From Candidatus Helarchaeota archaeon (GTDB lineage: Archaea; Asgardarchaeota; Lokiarchaeia; Helarchaeales; HEL-GB-A), in contig JAEOSY010000425.1 of assembly GCA_016840125.1 (NCBI GenBank), forward strand, positions 1 through 43,132: a stretch of 43,132 nucleotides of DNA, given 5' to 3'. This document shows positions 16,475-27,100 of the stretch, in pieces. A program made the translations under genes and the position numbers. The notes under the pieces are model-generated. The model worked only from the letters and a program-made list of their open reading frames with translations, was not told the origin of the DNA and did not search any database. Position 1 is the stretch's first letter; each line of letters begins with the position of its first letter.

Positions 16475-18250
16475 TTGTATCAGAAAAAGGGCAAGAAATT
16501 CTCATGGGAGAGAGCCTTTAAAGTATGTTTTATTATTTTGCTTTTTACTGGTTTGGGTTTTTATATATGGATAGATGATACCTTACAAAAGGCGAAAAAC
16601 GAGTTTGATCTCTTTTTTAATGGATTTGATGTAGAATCCTCCCTTATTGACGAGGTTCATATTAATTATAGTCTACTAGACATACGGGCACAACAAATTG
16701 AACAGATAATAGGATTATACCACATTCCTTTCAATATGACGGGAGAAGGCTGGGACTATTACCCTCCGGTAGGTGTGAGCTGGTCTTATACGAGTGCAAG
16801 GTTTTATAACAATTCAGAACTTTTAGCTACTTTTGATCCATTAAACGAAACATCGCCGTATAACGATAAGAACAATATGACTTATAGTGGTGATAGGGGA
16901 CACACAGCTCTATACGAAGGAGTATATACTGCAGGAGAGGCATTTCGATATGCATGGGCGAAAAGAAATAATGATACAGGAAATATGACCGCAGCAGTAA
17001 ATCGTATTTGGAAAGTTGTGAAAGCATATGACCTTCTTAGTAATGTTTCAAGTAATTCAGCATTTGTTCGGTATGCGGTTCCGGATACCCCTTTAGCGCG
17101 ACAAAAGTTTCCAGGGCATTGGGAACAAGAAGATCATGATGTGGTTGAATATCGTGGCTTTAACTGGAGCTTATCAAGACATCTCTCTCGAGATGTATCG
17201 ATTGGTATAATGTTGGGATTATCCATGGTGTATGCATTAGTAAATGACTCTGCACTCCGGGCAACTACCGGGCGGATTATTGAGAAATCAGTTCAATATT
17301 GGTATGACTGTAATTGGCATATTATTGATACAGATGGTGTTCTACATGAATCCGGTGACTTTGTCAGTTTCCGTCCATTCACAGATGGTGCGAACATCCT
17401 TACCTTTCTTCAGATGGCTAAAATGGTGAATCCCGAAAAATGGGGACCGATTTATGATCATCATGTCTATGATAAGGGACTTGTTGAGACAATTGGACGA
17501 TCGATGCGAATGGGTGTCGATCTATCTCCAAAAATTTTTGATGGCTATTTTGGGTGTAATTTCGTCTATAACAATGCACTTACGCTCATTTTTTTAGAGC
17601 AAAATCCTGTGTTGAGGGAAAAATACATTAGACTATGGCTAAATGTTATACATGATTTCACTAAATTCCATAGGAACGCAAATTTTGACGTAGTTTGGTT
17701 GCTCTCTCACACAAATATTCAGAACAACATATACGATACGCCAACAATAACACTTCAAGATTATGATTTAGATATCTGGAGTCAATCGAAATATTTGAAC
17801 AACTCTATGGATAAAAATTCTATAAAAAACTTCTGCGTGAGAGATATAAAGGATTGTCTCATGAGATATGCAGTTAGACGCTATCCTAATCGGGATTATT
17901 ATTGGGCTACAACTCCAGGAACCTTTCCAAATCAACATCAACAGAAAATTAATTTAAGTGGCTACATTGTCCCCTATCCTGAATACGACTATTGGACACC
18001 AACGACCGAGCTTGGTGACTTGATTCAGGGTGTGTTTTCGTTATTTGGAGAAGAACCTAGCGACAGTGGTATTTTAAATAACTCTTTGCCCGTTGATATG
18101 AGAAAAGCCGAGGATATCATGTGGCAACGTAATCCTTTCACCGTGGCTACAACAGAGCGAATAACTAGCAATCCAGGTACCTTTCAAGTGCCCATGGGAC
18201 CTGAATATCTTTCGGTGTATTGGATAGCAAAATATCTTGATTTATTTTGA
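16475..18250 (+). CDS. Membrane-anchored extracellular protein, possibly an alpha/alpha-toroid enzyme
   Basis: 591 residues with a TTG start (an in-frame stop lies two codons upstream). Residues ~13-32 form an N-terminal signal anchor (CFIILLFTGLGFYIW). The rest is extracellular with many N-x-S/T sequons (for example NMT, NET, NVSSNSS-like). Helix pairs with aromatic and Gly-rich turns (GHTALYEGVYTAGEAFRYAW, DVSIGIMLGLSMVYALV, YNNALTLIFLEQN) recall alpha/alpha-toroid glycosidases and lyases, but I do not recognise the family and see no assured catalytic pair. It may act on surface or external glycans, like the heparinase-like protein at the left edge. The next gene begins 23 bp later, so the two may share an operon. 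Confidence 0.6.
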   Translation: MYQKKGKKFSWERAFKVCFIILLFTGLGFYIWIDDTLQKAKNEFDLFFNGFDVESSLIDEVHINYSLLDIRAQQIEQIIGLYHIPFNMTGEGWDYYPPVGVSWSYTSARFYNNSELLATFDPLNETSPYNDKNNMTYSGDRGHTALYEGVYTAGEAFRYAWAKRNNDTGNMTAAVNRIWKVVKAYDLLSNVSSNSAFVRYAVPDTPLARQKFPGHWEQEDHDVVEYRGFNWSLSRHLSRDVSIGIMLGLSMVYALVNDSALRATTGRIIEKSVQYWYDCNWHIIDTDGVLHESGDFVSFRPFTDGANILTFLQMAKMVNPEKWGPIYDHHVYDKGLVETIGRSMRMGVDLSPKIFDGYFGCNFVYNNALTLIFLEQNPVLREKYIRLWLNVIHDFTKFHRNANFDVVWLLSHTNIQNNIYDTPTITLQDYDLDIWSQSKYLNNSMDKNSIKNFCVRDIKDCLMRYAVRRYPNRDYYWATTPGTFPNQHQQKINLSGYIVPYPEYDYWTPTTELGDLIQGVFSLFGEEPSDSGILNNSLPVDMRKAEDIMWQRNPFTVATTERITSNPGTFQVPMGPEYLSVYWIAKYLDLF

Positions 18251-18273
18251 GTAATTAGAAAAGGTTAATTGAT

Positions 18274-19821
18274 TTGACGGAAAAAAATAATGAGAAAGGT
18301 GAAAAAGAACTGCATAAACAAGAGATTGCCTACAAAATTGAGTTTAAACGACTCAATAAAATCTCGGTTCTTACGGGGCTTTTGTTCATCCTCTTGGCCG
18401 TTATCAATATTCCCTTTCTTTATGATCCTGAATTAAACCAAATCAGTTTTAATTTTTCAGGCAAACCCACCTTTGGCTTAGGAGGTAACCTTACATTTTA
18501 TATTTTTGTAGGGATTATCCCTGCTCTTATCGGCTTGATTGTTCTCGTTTTTTCATTTTTTACCGCCAGAAAAAAAGTATTTCTCATGTCTAACGACGGA
18601 GTTTGCATCTATAAGAAAAAAGAATTTGTATTAAAGGATAAACTTCAACAAATACGATTGGGAAAACGCCATCAACGATTTGTTATTTGGTTTCCAGTAG
18701 CAATTATGCTTTTTCTGGTTTTCTTACTCCTTGATTACATGAATCTTCTTGCGCCCAGCTTCGATATTACCACTACCTTCTTTGGCGTCGAATATTCGGT
18801 TAAAGCAATGATTTTACTCAACGTCTTTTTCATTGTGGGAGTACTTTTACTCTTAACCCTTTTCCCCAGAAGGTTATGCCGAATTGACACATCAGAGTTT
18901 TATATCAAATTTAACTATATTAATCTGAACGTTCAACAAATTGCAGAAACGCCGGTGGATTTGCCTTATATTAAGCCATTTGAAATGTTAAGTACGGGCG
19001 AAAAAGCTGAAGCAAACCATAAGAAAGGAAAGATGAGTGCTCCTGAAAAGGGTCCCGAGGTTTTAAAGCAACAAATCAACGCTCCTGACTTTAAACACCT
19101 CCCGTTAGCTACCTTAATCTGTAATATCGCGTTGTTTCTCATTATTTTCCTCCCTCAATTTATCCCCAACTTCTTTCTAGGTGCTTTTACCTTCAAAATT
19201 GAATATTTTCTTACAATTATCGCCTTCTATTTCACCGTTAGAACGCTCCAGAACGCTTGGTACTCCAACCAAGAAATTCAATTTTCAGAAGATCAGGCAA
19301 ATTTGGTGGTCAAACGCTCCCATAAACTCTTTGGAGACTCAACGGATTACTTTTCTAATATTAATGCAATCGAACGTACTTACGAACCCAGAAAACCAAA
19401 CTTTTTTGAATATATTCTTCTCTTCTTTCCTATCATGCAAATAATGTGGCTCATTGCTAATTACATTACATATGCGGAATATTTTTTCACTCAAAACATA
19501 TATACTGTTTTGTATATCATCGTAATTATTGGTATTTTTCTTTTTCTTACTACTGAATATATTTTCCCCAAACCCACTCTCTCCATCTCCCCTAAAGCTC
19601 AAAATCCTACCTTAAAAAATCTTGAAAAATATAACATCTATTTTCCTGCGGAACGAACCCTTAAAAAGCTCCATTTAAGCAATATTTTAAAACAAAACTC
19701 ATTTCTAAGGAAATCATATCCCGGCATCCTACTGATCTTAGTACCCGTGCTCTTTGCTCTTACCTGGATAATCTTAAGCGCCCTCGGTTTAATGCCTCAC
19801 ATTTCTGAAACTATCTTCTAA
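18274..19821 (+). CDS. Multi-span membrane protein of unknown function
   Basis: 515 residues, TTG start 9 nt after AAAGG. The first ~30 residues are charged. At least eight to ten hydrophobic segments follow, including pairs at about residues 32-50 and 75-100, then 145-165, 178-200, 275-297, 300-320, 385-405, 412-430 and 490-512. Soluble loops containing IRLGKRHQRFVIW and LSISPKAQNPTLKN lie between. Family not recognised. It follows the membrane-anchored toroid-like protein and probably shares a transcript. It converges with the large protease gene, 46 bp between stops. Confidence 0.6.
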   Translation: MTEKNNEKGEKELHKQEIAYKIEFKRLNKISVLTGLLFILLAVINIPFLYDPELNQISFNFSGKPTFGLGGNLTFYIFVGIIPALIGLIVLVFSFFTARKKVFLMSNDGVCIYKKKEFVLKDKLQQIRLGKRHQRFVIWFPVAIMLFLVFLLLDYMNLLAPSFDITTTFFGVEYSVKAMILLNVFFIVGVLLLLTLFPRRLCRIDTSEFYIKFNYINLNVQQIAETPVDLPYIKPFEMLSTGEKAEANHKKGKMSAPEKGPEVLKQQINAPDFKHLPLATLICNIALFLIIFLPQFIPNFFLGAFTFKIEYFLTIIAFYFTVRTLQNAWYSNQEIQFSEDQANLVVKRSHKLFGDSTDYFSNINAIERTYEPRKPNFFEYILLFFPIMQIMWLIANYITYAEYFFTQNIYTVLYIIVIIGIFLFLTTEYIFPKPTLSISPKAQNPTLKNLEKYNIYFPAERTLKKLHLSNILKQNSFLRKSYPGILLILVPVLFALTWIILSALGLMPHISETIF

Positions 19822-19867
19822 TTTCAAATATAAGGGAAAATGAAAAAAAGAGATAATAAAAAAGAGT

Positions 19868-22800
19868 TTAGAGAATTAATTTTTTTTTCCGTAGATGAAC
19901 TAGGGTGATTAGGCAAAATCCTAGGAGGGCAAGGCATAGACCGAAGCCGGGGATGCCACCAGATTGGAGGGAGACAGTGACAGGTTGACAGTTGGAAATA
20001 GAGGTATTCCAGAGGGGGCTACCTGCAACAATCACGTAGAAGTAGATATCGTCAGTGGTAATGGTCAAATCCTGATAGGTAGTGGTGTTAGTGCTCGCAA
20101 GGGGGATCATACCGCTTATAGATGAAATATAAGAAGTCGCCCTGTAAATGTAATAGATAGTCGCATTCGTTACGGTATTCCAGTTCAGGGTTATAATGCC
20201 GGTTGTGCTGGGGTTGGGCGTAATTAGCGCGAGTTGAGGCGGACTAACGCCTGCGGTAATATTTTCACAATTCGAAATGCTGCTATTCGTGAAATCATTT
20301 CCGGCAACAATCACGTAAAAGTATGTCCCGTTACTGCCTGGGACATCATCGGTATAGTTATTCGTTGTCCAGCCAATTGGGGCGAGCCCAGCAGTGCTAG
20401 TAATTTGGGATGTATTCCGATAGATGTAGTAGCGTGCAGCGTCGGGTATTTTCGTCCATTGGAGATGAACCGTGGAATTTGTGCGAGTCAAATTGGATAG
20501 AACCGGTGGGTTAGGGAGAGGACCATAGAGAATTTTTAAGGTAGGATCGCCGAAGAGGGTCATACCATAGGAATTGGCGGGGTTATTTAGTCCCGCGGAG
20601 GCAAGAGTGCAATCAGAAAACCAGCGAATGAGAGCTTCCCCAAGATTCGAATTATTTCCGAGTGGTTTATAGAACCAGCTGGGCTCTAACATACCACCCG
20701 TTCGCGTGCAACCGACGGTTGCCAAGGTATTATTCGAAAATTGGTATTCCGTAGCAATATTATTGGATCGTGAAAAATCGGCAGCTGAACAGGCATATAA
20801 CAGGTAGAAAAGTGGGGCCGTATTTATGGATCGAATTTCGGTCCCATACGTATAGCCCGAAGTATAGAATGGTTTCCAGATGTGTTTATCGTAGTAAGAA
20901 TGGACAAAAACATGCACCCACTCATAAGTTTTGGGGAGTTCGTTTTCGTAATAGCTATCGATCGTGAGGCTATTATTGGAAAGTACCGTCTGATTCGTAT
21001 AGGCGTGGACCGATTCATTCACCCATTCGTTGGTCCAAGGGCTCCAATCGTCATCAATGTGAATTAAAGATCTATGCGGACGGGTGAGGGACCCATTTCG
21101 ATAGAGGTGGTTTCGCTGGAAATATTCATTCAACGCGGCGGTCTCATTTCGGTTCGTCATCGTCGAGGCATCAATGCGGCCAAACCAAATTTCAGGATCA
21201 CGATCCCCTGTTCCGGCGCTATGATTCTCAAAGGCGAAATTCAGGTCAAAGTCAGTCCACGTTCCATCTAAATCCATGAAGTACAAGTCACAGGGAAATA
21301 GGTAATTGTTTATATCGTAATTCACATAGGGGAGATTTCCTACAAAAATAATGCCTTCCAGTCCCGAAGCGTACGCGGCGACACACTGGCTTTTAATTTG
21401 AGCCGCATCCATAAAGGTGACGCCCGTGATTGAAGTATAATTAATGAGGGTTACATTCTTACCAGCCGCCTCTAGGTCCACTTTAAATTGTTGTAGGCTA
21501 GTATTGATACCCGCGTAAATCCCCGCATCAACATAAACAAAGACTCTTCCAGGAATTGGCGGGGGAATCGCAACTGTGACATTTTCACAATTGGAGATGG
21601 AGCTATTTGCGGTTCCATTATACGCTACAATTACGTAGTAATAGGTCCCGTTGGAGAGCGTCTCTTGATAGGTACTGGGGACTGTTGTGGCAATTGGTGT
21701 CAAACCAGAAGTAGAAGTAATGAGGGAAGTATTTCTATAAACATAATATTGAGAAGCATTCGCCACATCATTCCAGTCTAGATTGATCACACCAGTCTGA
21801 CTTGGATTTGGGATAATAGGTGATAAGTTTGGCACGGTTGAATAAATGTTGAAATAGGCTGCAATGCTAGCAATGTTTGAAGCAACTGGCACACTTGCTG
21901 AGATAATGGTGAGGTTACTATTAAGAGAGGGAGGCATTGTCACATTATGATTGAGGCCGCCTGTGCTATTAGCTTTGAGAACCGATGCATTGAGACCATC
22001 TACCCAAATAGTCACGTTCGTATTAGGTGCATACCCTGTTGCAGTCAGAGTAATATTCCGCCCTCTATGAACACTTATGGGGGTTATTGTTTCTAGCTCA
22101 GGTTGAGGAACTTGCATGTCAGTGATTAGTTCTCTTTCAGTTACATCGTAAATATATCGAGACCCATTGCTCGAGTCATAAAACCATTTAGAAACGCCCC
22201 AATATTCATAATCACCTTGTCCTAAATCACCAATTCCTAGAATTTGCAGCATAACGAAATCATCAATGGTCGCGGAGATGTTCGAGGGTCGCACACCACC
22301 TACATAACCTGATCCAGTGTCGTTATCATAACACATGGTCTCCACTACTTCAGTCTCTTGGTGAACGGTGACGGGCACGCCCATATCTTCCCAGACGCCG
22401 AAACCCTCATTGAACTTCCAGACGAAACCCTCAAGAACCCCCATGGATTTTGTGATATTCAAACGTAATTCTGCCCATTGGTAAATCCCGGGAGCAGGAT
22501 CACCTATAGCACTTTTATTGTCGATAACAAGTTCATACGAACAATTATCCTTTGTGGAATCAACCAGTTTATGACTCCACTTGAGTTTCGATGCCAATCC
22601 AGCGGCGGTGGAATTAATCCTTATTTTGCTAGCTTTGAGATCAATGCTCGACTGATTTACTGGAAGGGAGGTGGTAACGTTTATAGTATCTGACTGATTA
22701 TCGTGTAATTCTAGCCCAGAAATTATGCCCATCCCATGATAGAAAATGTTAGTCAATCGTCTCGTTGATGTATGATAAGTCTGCTCCATGTTAAAATCAG

Positions 22801-23542
22801 CTGCAGTTAATAATTGTGCATTTTGAAATCGAGTTCGCTTGATTCCCCACATATTGAGGCCTCGATCTTGGTTATTGATCGTTCCATCACCGTTCGAATC
22901 AGTCCCAACATCATAGAAATCAAAAATTGGATCTGTCACACCATCTAAATCTTCATCTGCAGGTCCGACAGGACCATGGTCAAGCCCAATAGCATGCTGC
23001 ATTTCATGCGCCCAATCACTCCCATCGGTCTCCGTTGTCAAAATCGCTCCATGGGATTCCCCAATATTTGTGATTGCAACTAACTCTGGTTGTCCCGCAG
23101 AATTACAAAGGGTGATGCTCATACCCCTACCTCTAGCGCTGTCTTCTGCCAAGCCGCGAGTGCGATCCCGTGACTCAATGTCATTTTCGATCACCCCATC
23201 ATCATTACCCTCAGGATCATCAATCTCGTGAAGTTGATAATCCCAGATGAAAATTGCTGATGGGTCACCATTAGTATTGTTTTTAAAGATCTTATTCATT
23301 TGTGCTATATTATCTTGAACTTCTTCCATTGAAACTACAGTACCCTTGATGAAATTGATGGTGATAGGAACTGTCACATAGGTTACATTCTCACCAGGAT
23401 TTAATATCGCTAAATCTCCTTCTCCTATAAGGGTCTTATCAGAAACTCCTTGATGAATTGTTAAATAGTTTGTCATAATCAGAAAAGACGATAGCAATAA
23501 TATTATTAGAAAAAGATTTTTGTTATTCTTCATTATTGGCAT
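19868..23542 (-). CDS. Secreted dual protease: metzincin plus gingipain-like (C25) domain
   Basis: 1224 residues. A signal peptide at about 4-28 is followed by a zincin domain with HEMQHAIGLDH (His179, His183, His189: HExxHxxGxxH, the metzincin form) and an EF-type loop DSNGDGTINNQD (215-226). A beta-rich region with sequons follows, then a fibronectin-type module (about 578-660). Next comes a region like peptidase C25: RVFVYVDAGIYAGI (666-679), IIFVGNLPYV, WFGRIDAS, VFVHSYYD (candidate catalytic His881), YLLYACSAADF (candidate Cys918) and GMTLFGDPTLKI. Two more fibronectin-like modules (about 1011-1099 and 1105-1190) lead to PGFG, a hydrophobic span and RKKK. ATG 23542 follows GAGGAT. It should be held at or cut from the cell surface; substrates are unknown. 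Confidence in both protease calls is high, in activity moderate. Confidence 0.82.
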   Translation of the reverse strand: MPIMKNNKNLFLIILLLSSFLIMTNYLTIHQGVSDKTLIGEGDLAILNPGENVTYVTVPITINFIKGTVVSMEEVQDNIAQMNKIFKNNTNGDPSAIFIWDYQLHEIDDPEGNDDGVIENDIESRDRTRGLAEDSARGRGMSITLCNSAGQPELVAITNIGESHGAILTTETDGSDWAHEMQHAIGLDHGPVGPADEDLDGVTDPIFDFYDVGTDSNGDGTINNQDRGLNMWGIKRTRFQNAQLLTAADFNMEQTYHTSTRRLTNIFYHGMGIISGLELHDNQSDTINVTTSLPVNQSSIDLKASKIRINSTAAGLASKLKWSHKLVDSTKDNCSYELVIDNKSAIGDPAPGIYQWAELRLNITKSMGVLEGFVWKFNEGFGVWEDMGVPVTVHQETEVVETMCYDNDTGSGYVGGVRPSNISATIDDFVMLQILGIGDLGQGDYEYWGVSKWFYDSSNGSRYIYDVTERELITDMQVPQPELETITPISVHRGRNITLTATGYAPNTNVTIWVDGLNASVLKANSTGGLNHNVTMPPSLNSNLTIISASVPVASNIASIAAYFNIYSTVPNLSPIIPNPSQTGVINLDWNDVANASQYYVYRNTSLITSTSGLTPIATTVPSTYQETLSNGTYYYVIVAYNGTANSSISNCENVTVAIPPPIPGRVFVYVDAGIYAGINTSLQQFKVDLEAAGKNVTLINYTSITGVTFMDAAQIKSQCVAAYASGLEGIIFVGNLPYVNYDINNYLFPCDLYFMDLDGTWTDFDLNFAFENHSAGTGDRDPEIWFGRIDASTMTNRNETAALNEYFQRNHLYRNGSLTRPHRSLIHIDDDWSPWTNEWVNESVHAYTNQTVLSNNSLTIDSYYENELPKTYEWVHVFVHSYYDKHIWKPFYTSGYTYGTEIRSINTAPLFYLLYACSAADFSRSNNIATEYQFSNNTLATVGCTRTGGMLEPSWFYKPLGNNSNLGEALIRWFSDCTLASAGLNNPANSYGMTLFGDPTLKILYGPLPNPPVLSNLTRTNSTVHLQWTKIPDAARYYIYRNTSQITSTAGLAPIGWTTNNYTDDVPGSNGTYFYVIVAGNDFTNSSISNCENITAGVSPPQLALITPNPSTTGIITLNWNTVTNATIYYIYRATSYISSISGMIPLASTNTTTYQDLTITTDDIYFYVIVAGSPLWNTSISNCQPVTVSLQSGGIPGFGLCLALLGFCLITLVHLRKKKLIL

Positions 23543-23558
23543 TTGAAATCCTCAGTTT

Positions 23559-23591
23559 TTTGTATTAACATAGAATTTTGTATTAACATAT
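23559..23591 (-). repeat. Two 15-bp direct repeats before the protease gene
   Basis: TTTTGTATTAACATA occurs at 23559-23573 and again at 23577-23591 (18-bp period), 17-49 bp upstream of the protease ATG on the other strand. Likely a paired regulator site or a slipped duplication in the 5' UTR. Confidence 0.7.
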
Positions 23592-23692
23592 TTCAATATC
23601 TCCTTAAAGGGTCTACTTATTTCAAAGATTTATTTTGTATTAGACAATAAAGATGTTTAAATACGCTCCGAAGAAAAGAATTAGATAGATTT

Positions 23693-23755
23693 ATGAAAGT
23701 GGATAAAGCCTTTCTCGGACTATTCGCTATTTTAATATTTCAAACATATTTTTAA
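23693..23755 (+). CDS. Possible 20-residue hydrophobic peptide
   Basis: ATG 23693 to TAA encodes MKVDKAFLGLFAILIFQTYF, which looks like a signal peptide or tiny membrane protein. TTTAAATA at 23656-23663 is a good TATA box about 33 bp upstream. It may be a real small protein, the surviving front of a lost secreted-protein gene, or chance. Confidence 0.25.
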   Translation: MKVDKAFLGLFAILIFQTYF

Positions 23756-24068
23756 CTAATGTTGGAAATGAAATGGCGTCCTTTTTGTATTTTATAAAAT
23801 GCGTTCTAATTTTGTTTAGTCATGAAAAGTTGGTTCTTACTCTATTCATTGTTTTGAGAAGAGTAATTGTCGTGAAACAGGCGTTTAACGACATAAACTT
23901 AGCTTTCTGCTATTTTCAATAAGGGGATCACTGATATCAAACCCACAGTCCTAAACCCAAATGAAATTTATTTAAGTAAAAATCATCAAATTCGATTATA
24001 AGGTGCACCATTATTTATCCCCTCTCTCAAAATCTTAAATCAATTATTAATAGTTAAAAATTGAAATT

Positions 24069-24087
24069 GTGATTGTAATACAATCAC
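24069..24087. promoter_or_regulatory. Perfect 19-bp palindrome, candidate operator of the receptor gene
   Basis: GTGATTGTA-A-TACAATCAC: 9-bp arms around one base, with no mismatch. It lies 26 bp before ATG 24113 and 109 bp before the proposed ATT start of the receptor gene. The form is typical for a dimeric HTH regulator. As RNA it would be a weak hairpin with a one-base loop, so a DNA site is more likely. Confidence 0.6.
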
Positions 24088-24195
24088 CTCTAACTTTTTT
24101 AAAAGGATAAGCATGAATATAATAAACCAATAAATACAAGCTATTCGATTATTAATATTTCCAAATCAAATCTAAGTTGCCAGGGGGCATTAAAA

Positions 24196-27100
24196 ATTAA
24201 GAGAACCAACTTAAAACTTGTTTCGATAATTTTTTTACTCATTATATCGAGCCTTTACCTGATAATAGGTTGTTTTAGCGAAAAAAACGTTCGTGATGAC
24301 CCACATATTAACGAATTGAAAGGTCATCCTATAAAAATTGGAAAGCTTGGGGGGAATTGGACAACTATAGAACTAATTTCGTTAGAGAGTTTGAATGATT
24401 CAAACTATGCTTCAATAATAGTAGATAATGCAGGATATATTCACGTCGCTTGGTATGATAGTACGAATTATAGCGATGCAGGTACTGATAATGATATCTT
24501 TTATAAACGTTGGAATGTTCACAACGATTCTTGGACTTCACCAGTGATAATTTCTTCTGGAATTGAAAACAACTCCTGGCATCCAGCACTAGCACTTGAT
24601 TACTTCGGGAATATACATCTCATATGGGCTGATGAAACCGATATTAACGGTTCAGGAATTGACTATGATATTTTCCATAGATATTGGAATGCAACTTCTG
24701 GACATTGGACATCAATCGCGGTTGTTTCAATAGAAAGCAATGATACATCTGAGTTTCCTGCAATTGCGGCAGATCGTTTTGGGAATATTCATTTGATATG
24801 GACTGATCAAATGGAATATGGTAACGCAGGAGCTGAATATGATATCTTTTACAAATGCTGGAATATCACCACAAATTCATGGACTGCGCCAGAGCTGGTT
24901 TCAACGGAAAGCAATAGTAGCTCCTACTGGTCAACACTGGCAATAACAACGTCTGGGAATGTCCACGTAGCTTGGGATGATTGGGCTAACTACAGCGGCG
25001 CAGGCACCGATTGTGACATATTCTACAAATATAAAAACGCCACAACAGGTAATTGGACGACAACAGCTGTAATTTCAACTGAAAGTTCAGGTCAATCCTT
25101 CAGACCATCGATTGGAGCCGATAATTTTGAGAATATCCATATTATCTGGGAAGATAAGACAAGTGTCAACGGTTCAGGAACCGATTATGACATATTCTAT
25201 AAATATCGAAACTATACGTCGGGTACCTGGACTTCAACAGAAGTTGTATCCACGGAAAGTGATGATACTTCCTATTGGGCACGAATGGTAGTAGATAATG
25301 CAGCCAATGTGCATACTTTGTGGTCTGATGAAACAAATTACACCAATTGTGGGGATGATAAGGATATATTTTACAAATACAAAAACGCCACAACAGGTAA
25401 TTGGACCATTACTGAAGTAGTGTCCACCGAAAGTATCAATGGGTCTTCATATCCAGCAATAGCAGTAGATATATCCAATAATCTACACGTAGTGTGGGAT
25501 GATTCAACAAATTATACCGGTTGTGGAACGGATTTGGATATATTCTATAGAAAATTGACCATGGCGGATCAATCTTTAAATGTAAGTATTGTTTGGAAAG
25601 GATTGCTGAATTATAATGTGACGTCTTGGGATTGTGGGGATATTAATGGGGATGAAATTCCAGAAATTGTTGCCTTTTCCCGAGAATGTCCAATATTATG
25701 GGTATTCAATTCTTCAAATGGGCAAATAATTTGGAGTAAAAATTTTTCTGAATTATATGGTGATCAATCTTGGAGTGGATATGCAACATCTGAAGAGATG
25801 AAGGTGGGTGACATTACTGGTGATTCTTATCCTGAAATTATCGTTCCCTCATCTAACTCAACTCATAAACTCATTTATGCATTTAATGGATCTGGGGTGT
25901 TGCTATGGACCTATGCGGATACTGGGTCAGGCAAGTTTGAATCAGTTGCCTTAGGTGATGTGACTGGGGATGCAATAAATGACATTGCAGCTCGTTCCCC
26001 TGATGGAAATCGAGCTCACATATTAGCCAACAATGGAACCTTATTATGGACAAGTTTCCCATTGGGACCATGGGGTCGTAGCATTCATATAGAAAATCTT
26101 TACAATTCTTCAAATGAGAATAAAATTATTACTTCTGGGAGTCCTGATGTTCAAGTAATCAATGCTGATTTCTCTCCTAATTGGTCCTCTAGTTATGTAA
26201 TACCATCCGGCGGAGATGAATTGGGGATGGGTTTTGGTGATGTTAATGGTGATGGATTGTCTGAAATTGCTGTTCAAATTCGCCCACAATCTGCAGTAGC
26301 AGGTGAGAGTTATATTCGAATCTTTGATAATTCTGGTTCTGAGATATGGACTCATAATTATTCAGCAGATTATGGTGTGCTTTATCCCGACAATAGTGAT
26401 CGGCCCATTTTCTTGGATATTGATTCTGATAATCAAGATGAAATTTTGGATTTAGTGGTGAATTACGATGATTATAGCCATGTTGCCCTTCTTCTGTTTC
26501 ATGGAGAAAATTCATCATTCATTTGGAATTACAATTTTAGTGGGGGTGGTGTGGCGGTAAGTAATATTGGAAACGTGCTTCAGGATATTGAACAAGAAAT
26601 AATCGTACAAATTAACGATACTGTATTTGTTTTTGATCTGTTAGGTCAAAAATTGGTTGAGTTTTGTTATAATGGTTCATTCGTTCTAGGCCCTATTGTT
26701 CCTCCTCGCCCATTAGTATATGATTTTAACGGGAATGGATATGAAGAAGTATGTTTTACAAATAATGGTACGATTGCTCTACTTAAATTTGCAGATGATA
26801 TTGCCTCACCAACTATAAAAATAAATATGCCCTCAGAAAAATACTACCTAACTCCTCCTCTAATGGATGTAGATTTTTCTGATGTTGTTTCACTATATAA
26901 GGGGTGTTACAAGGTCGACTCTCATACTCCAATTGGAACCGATACGTTTGAATGGACCGTGATTTTTAGTGATAATCCAAATAACAATTACACGAGTAAT
27001 TTTTTGATGAACGGTTCTTTATGGGATTCACTAAATAATGGAATCCATACCGTCTATTTTAAAGCATGGGATAAAGCGAAAAATGTTATGGATGGTCCTT

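Larger units (their letters stand above)
23543..24195. other. ~650-bp divergent regulatory region between two giant surface-protein genes
   Basis: It holds the 15-bp direct repeats next to the protease start, a short hydrophobic ORF (23693-23755), the 19-bp palindrome at 24069-24087 and a six-codon ORF (ATG 24113, good Shine-Dalgarno AAAGGA) just before the receptor gene. Otherwise it is AT-rich without long open frames. Confidence 0.6.
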
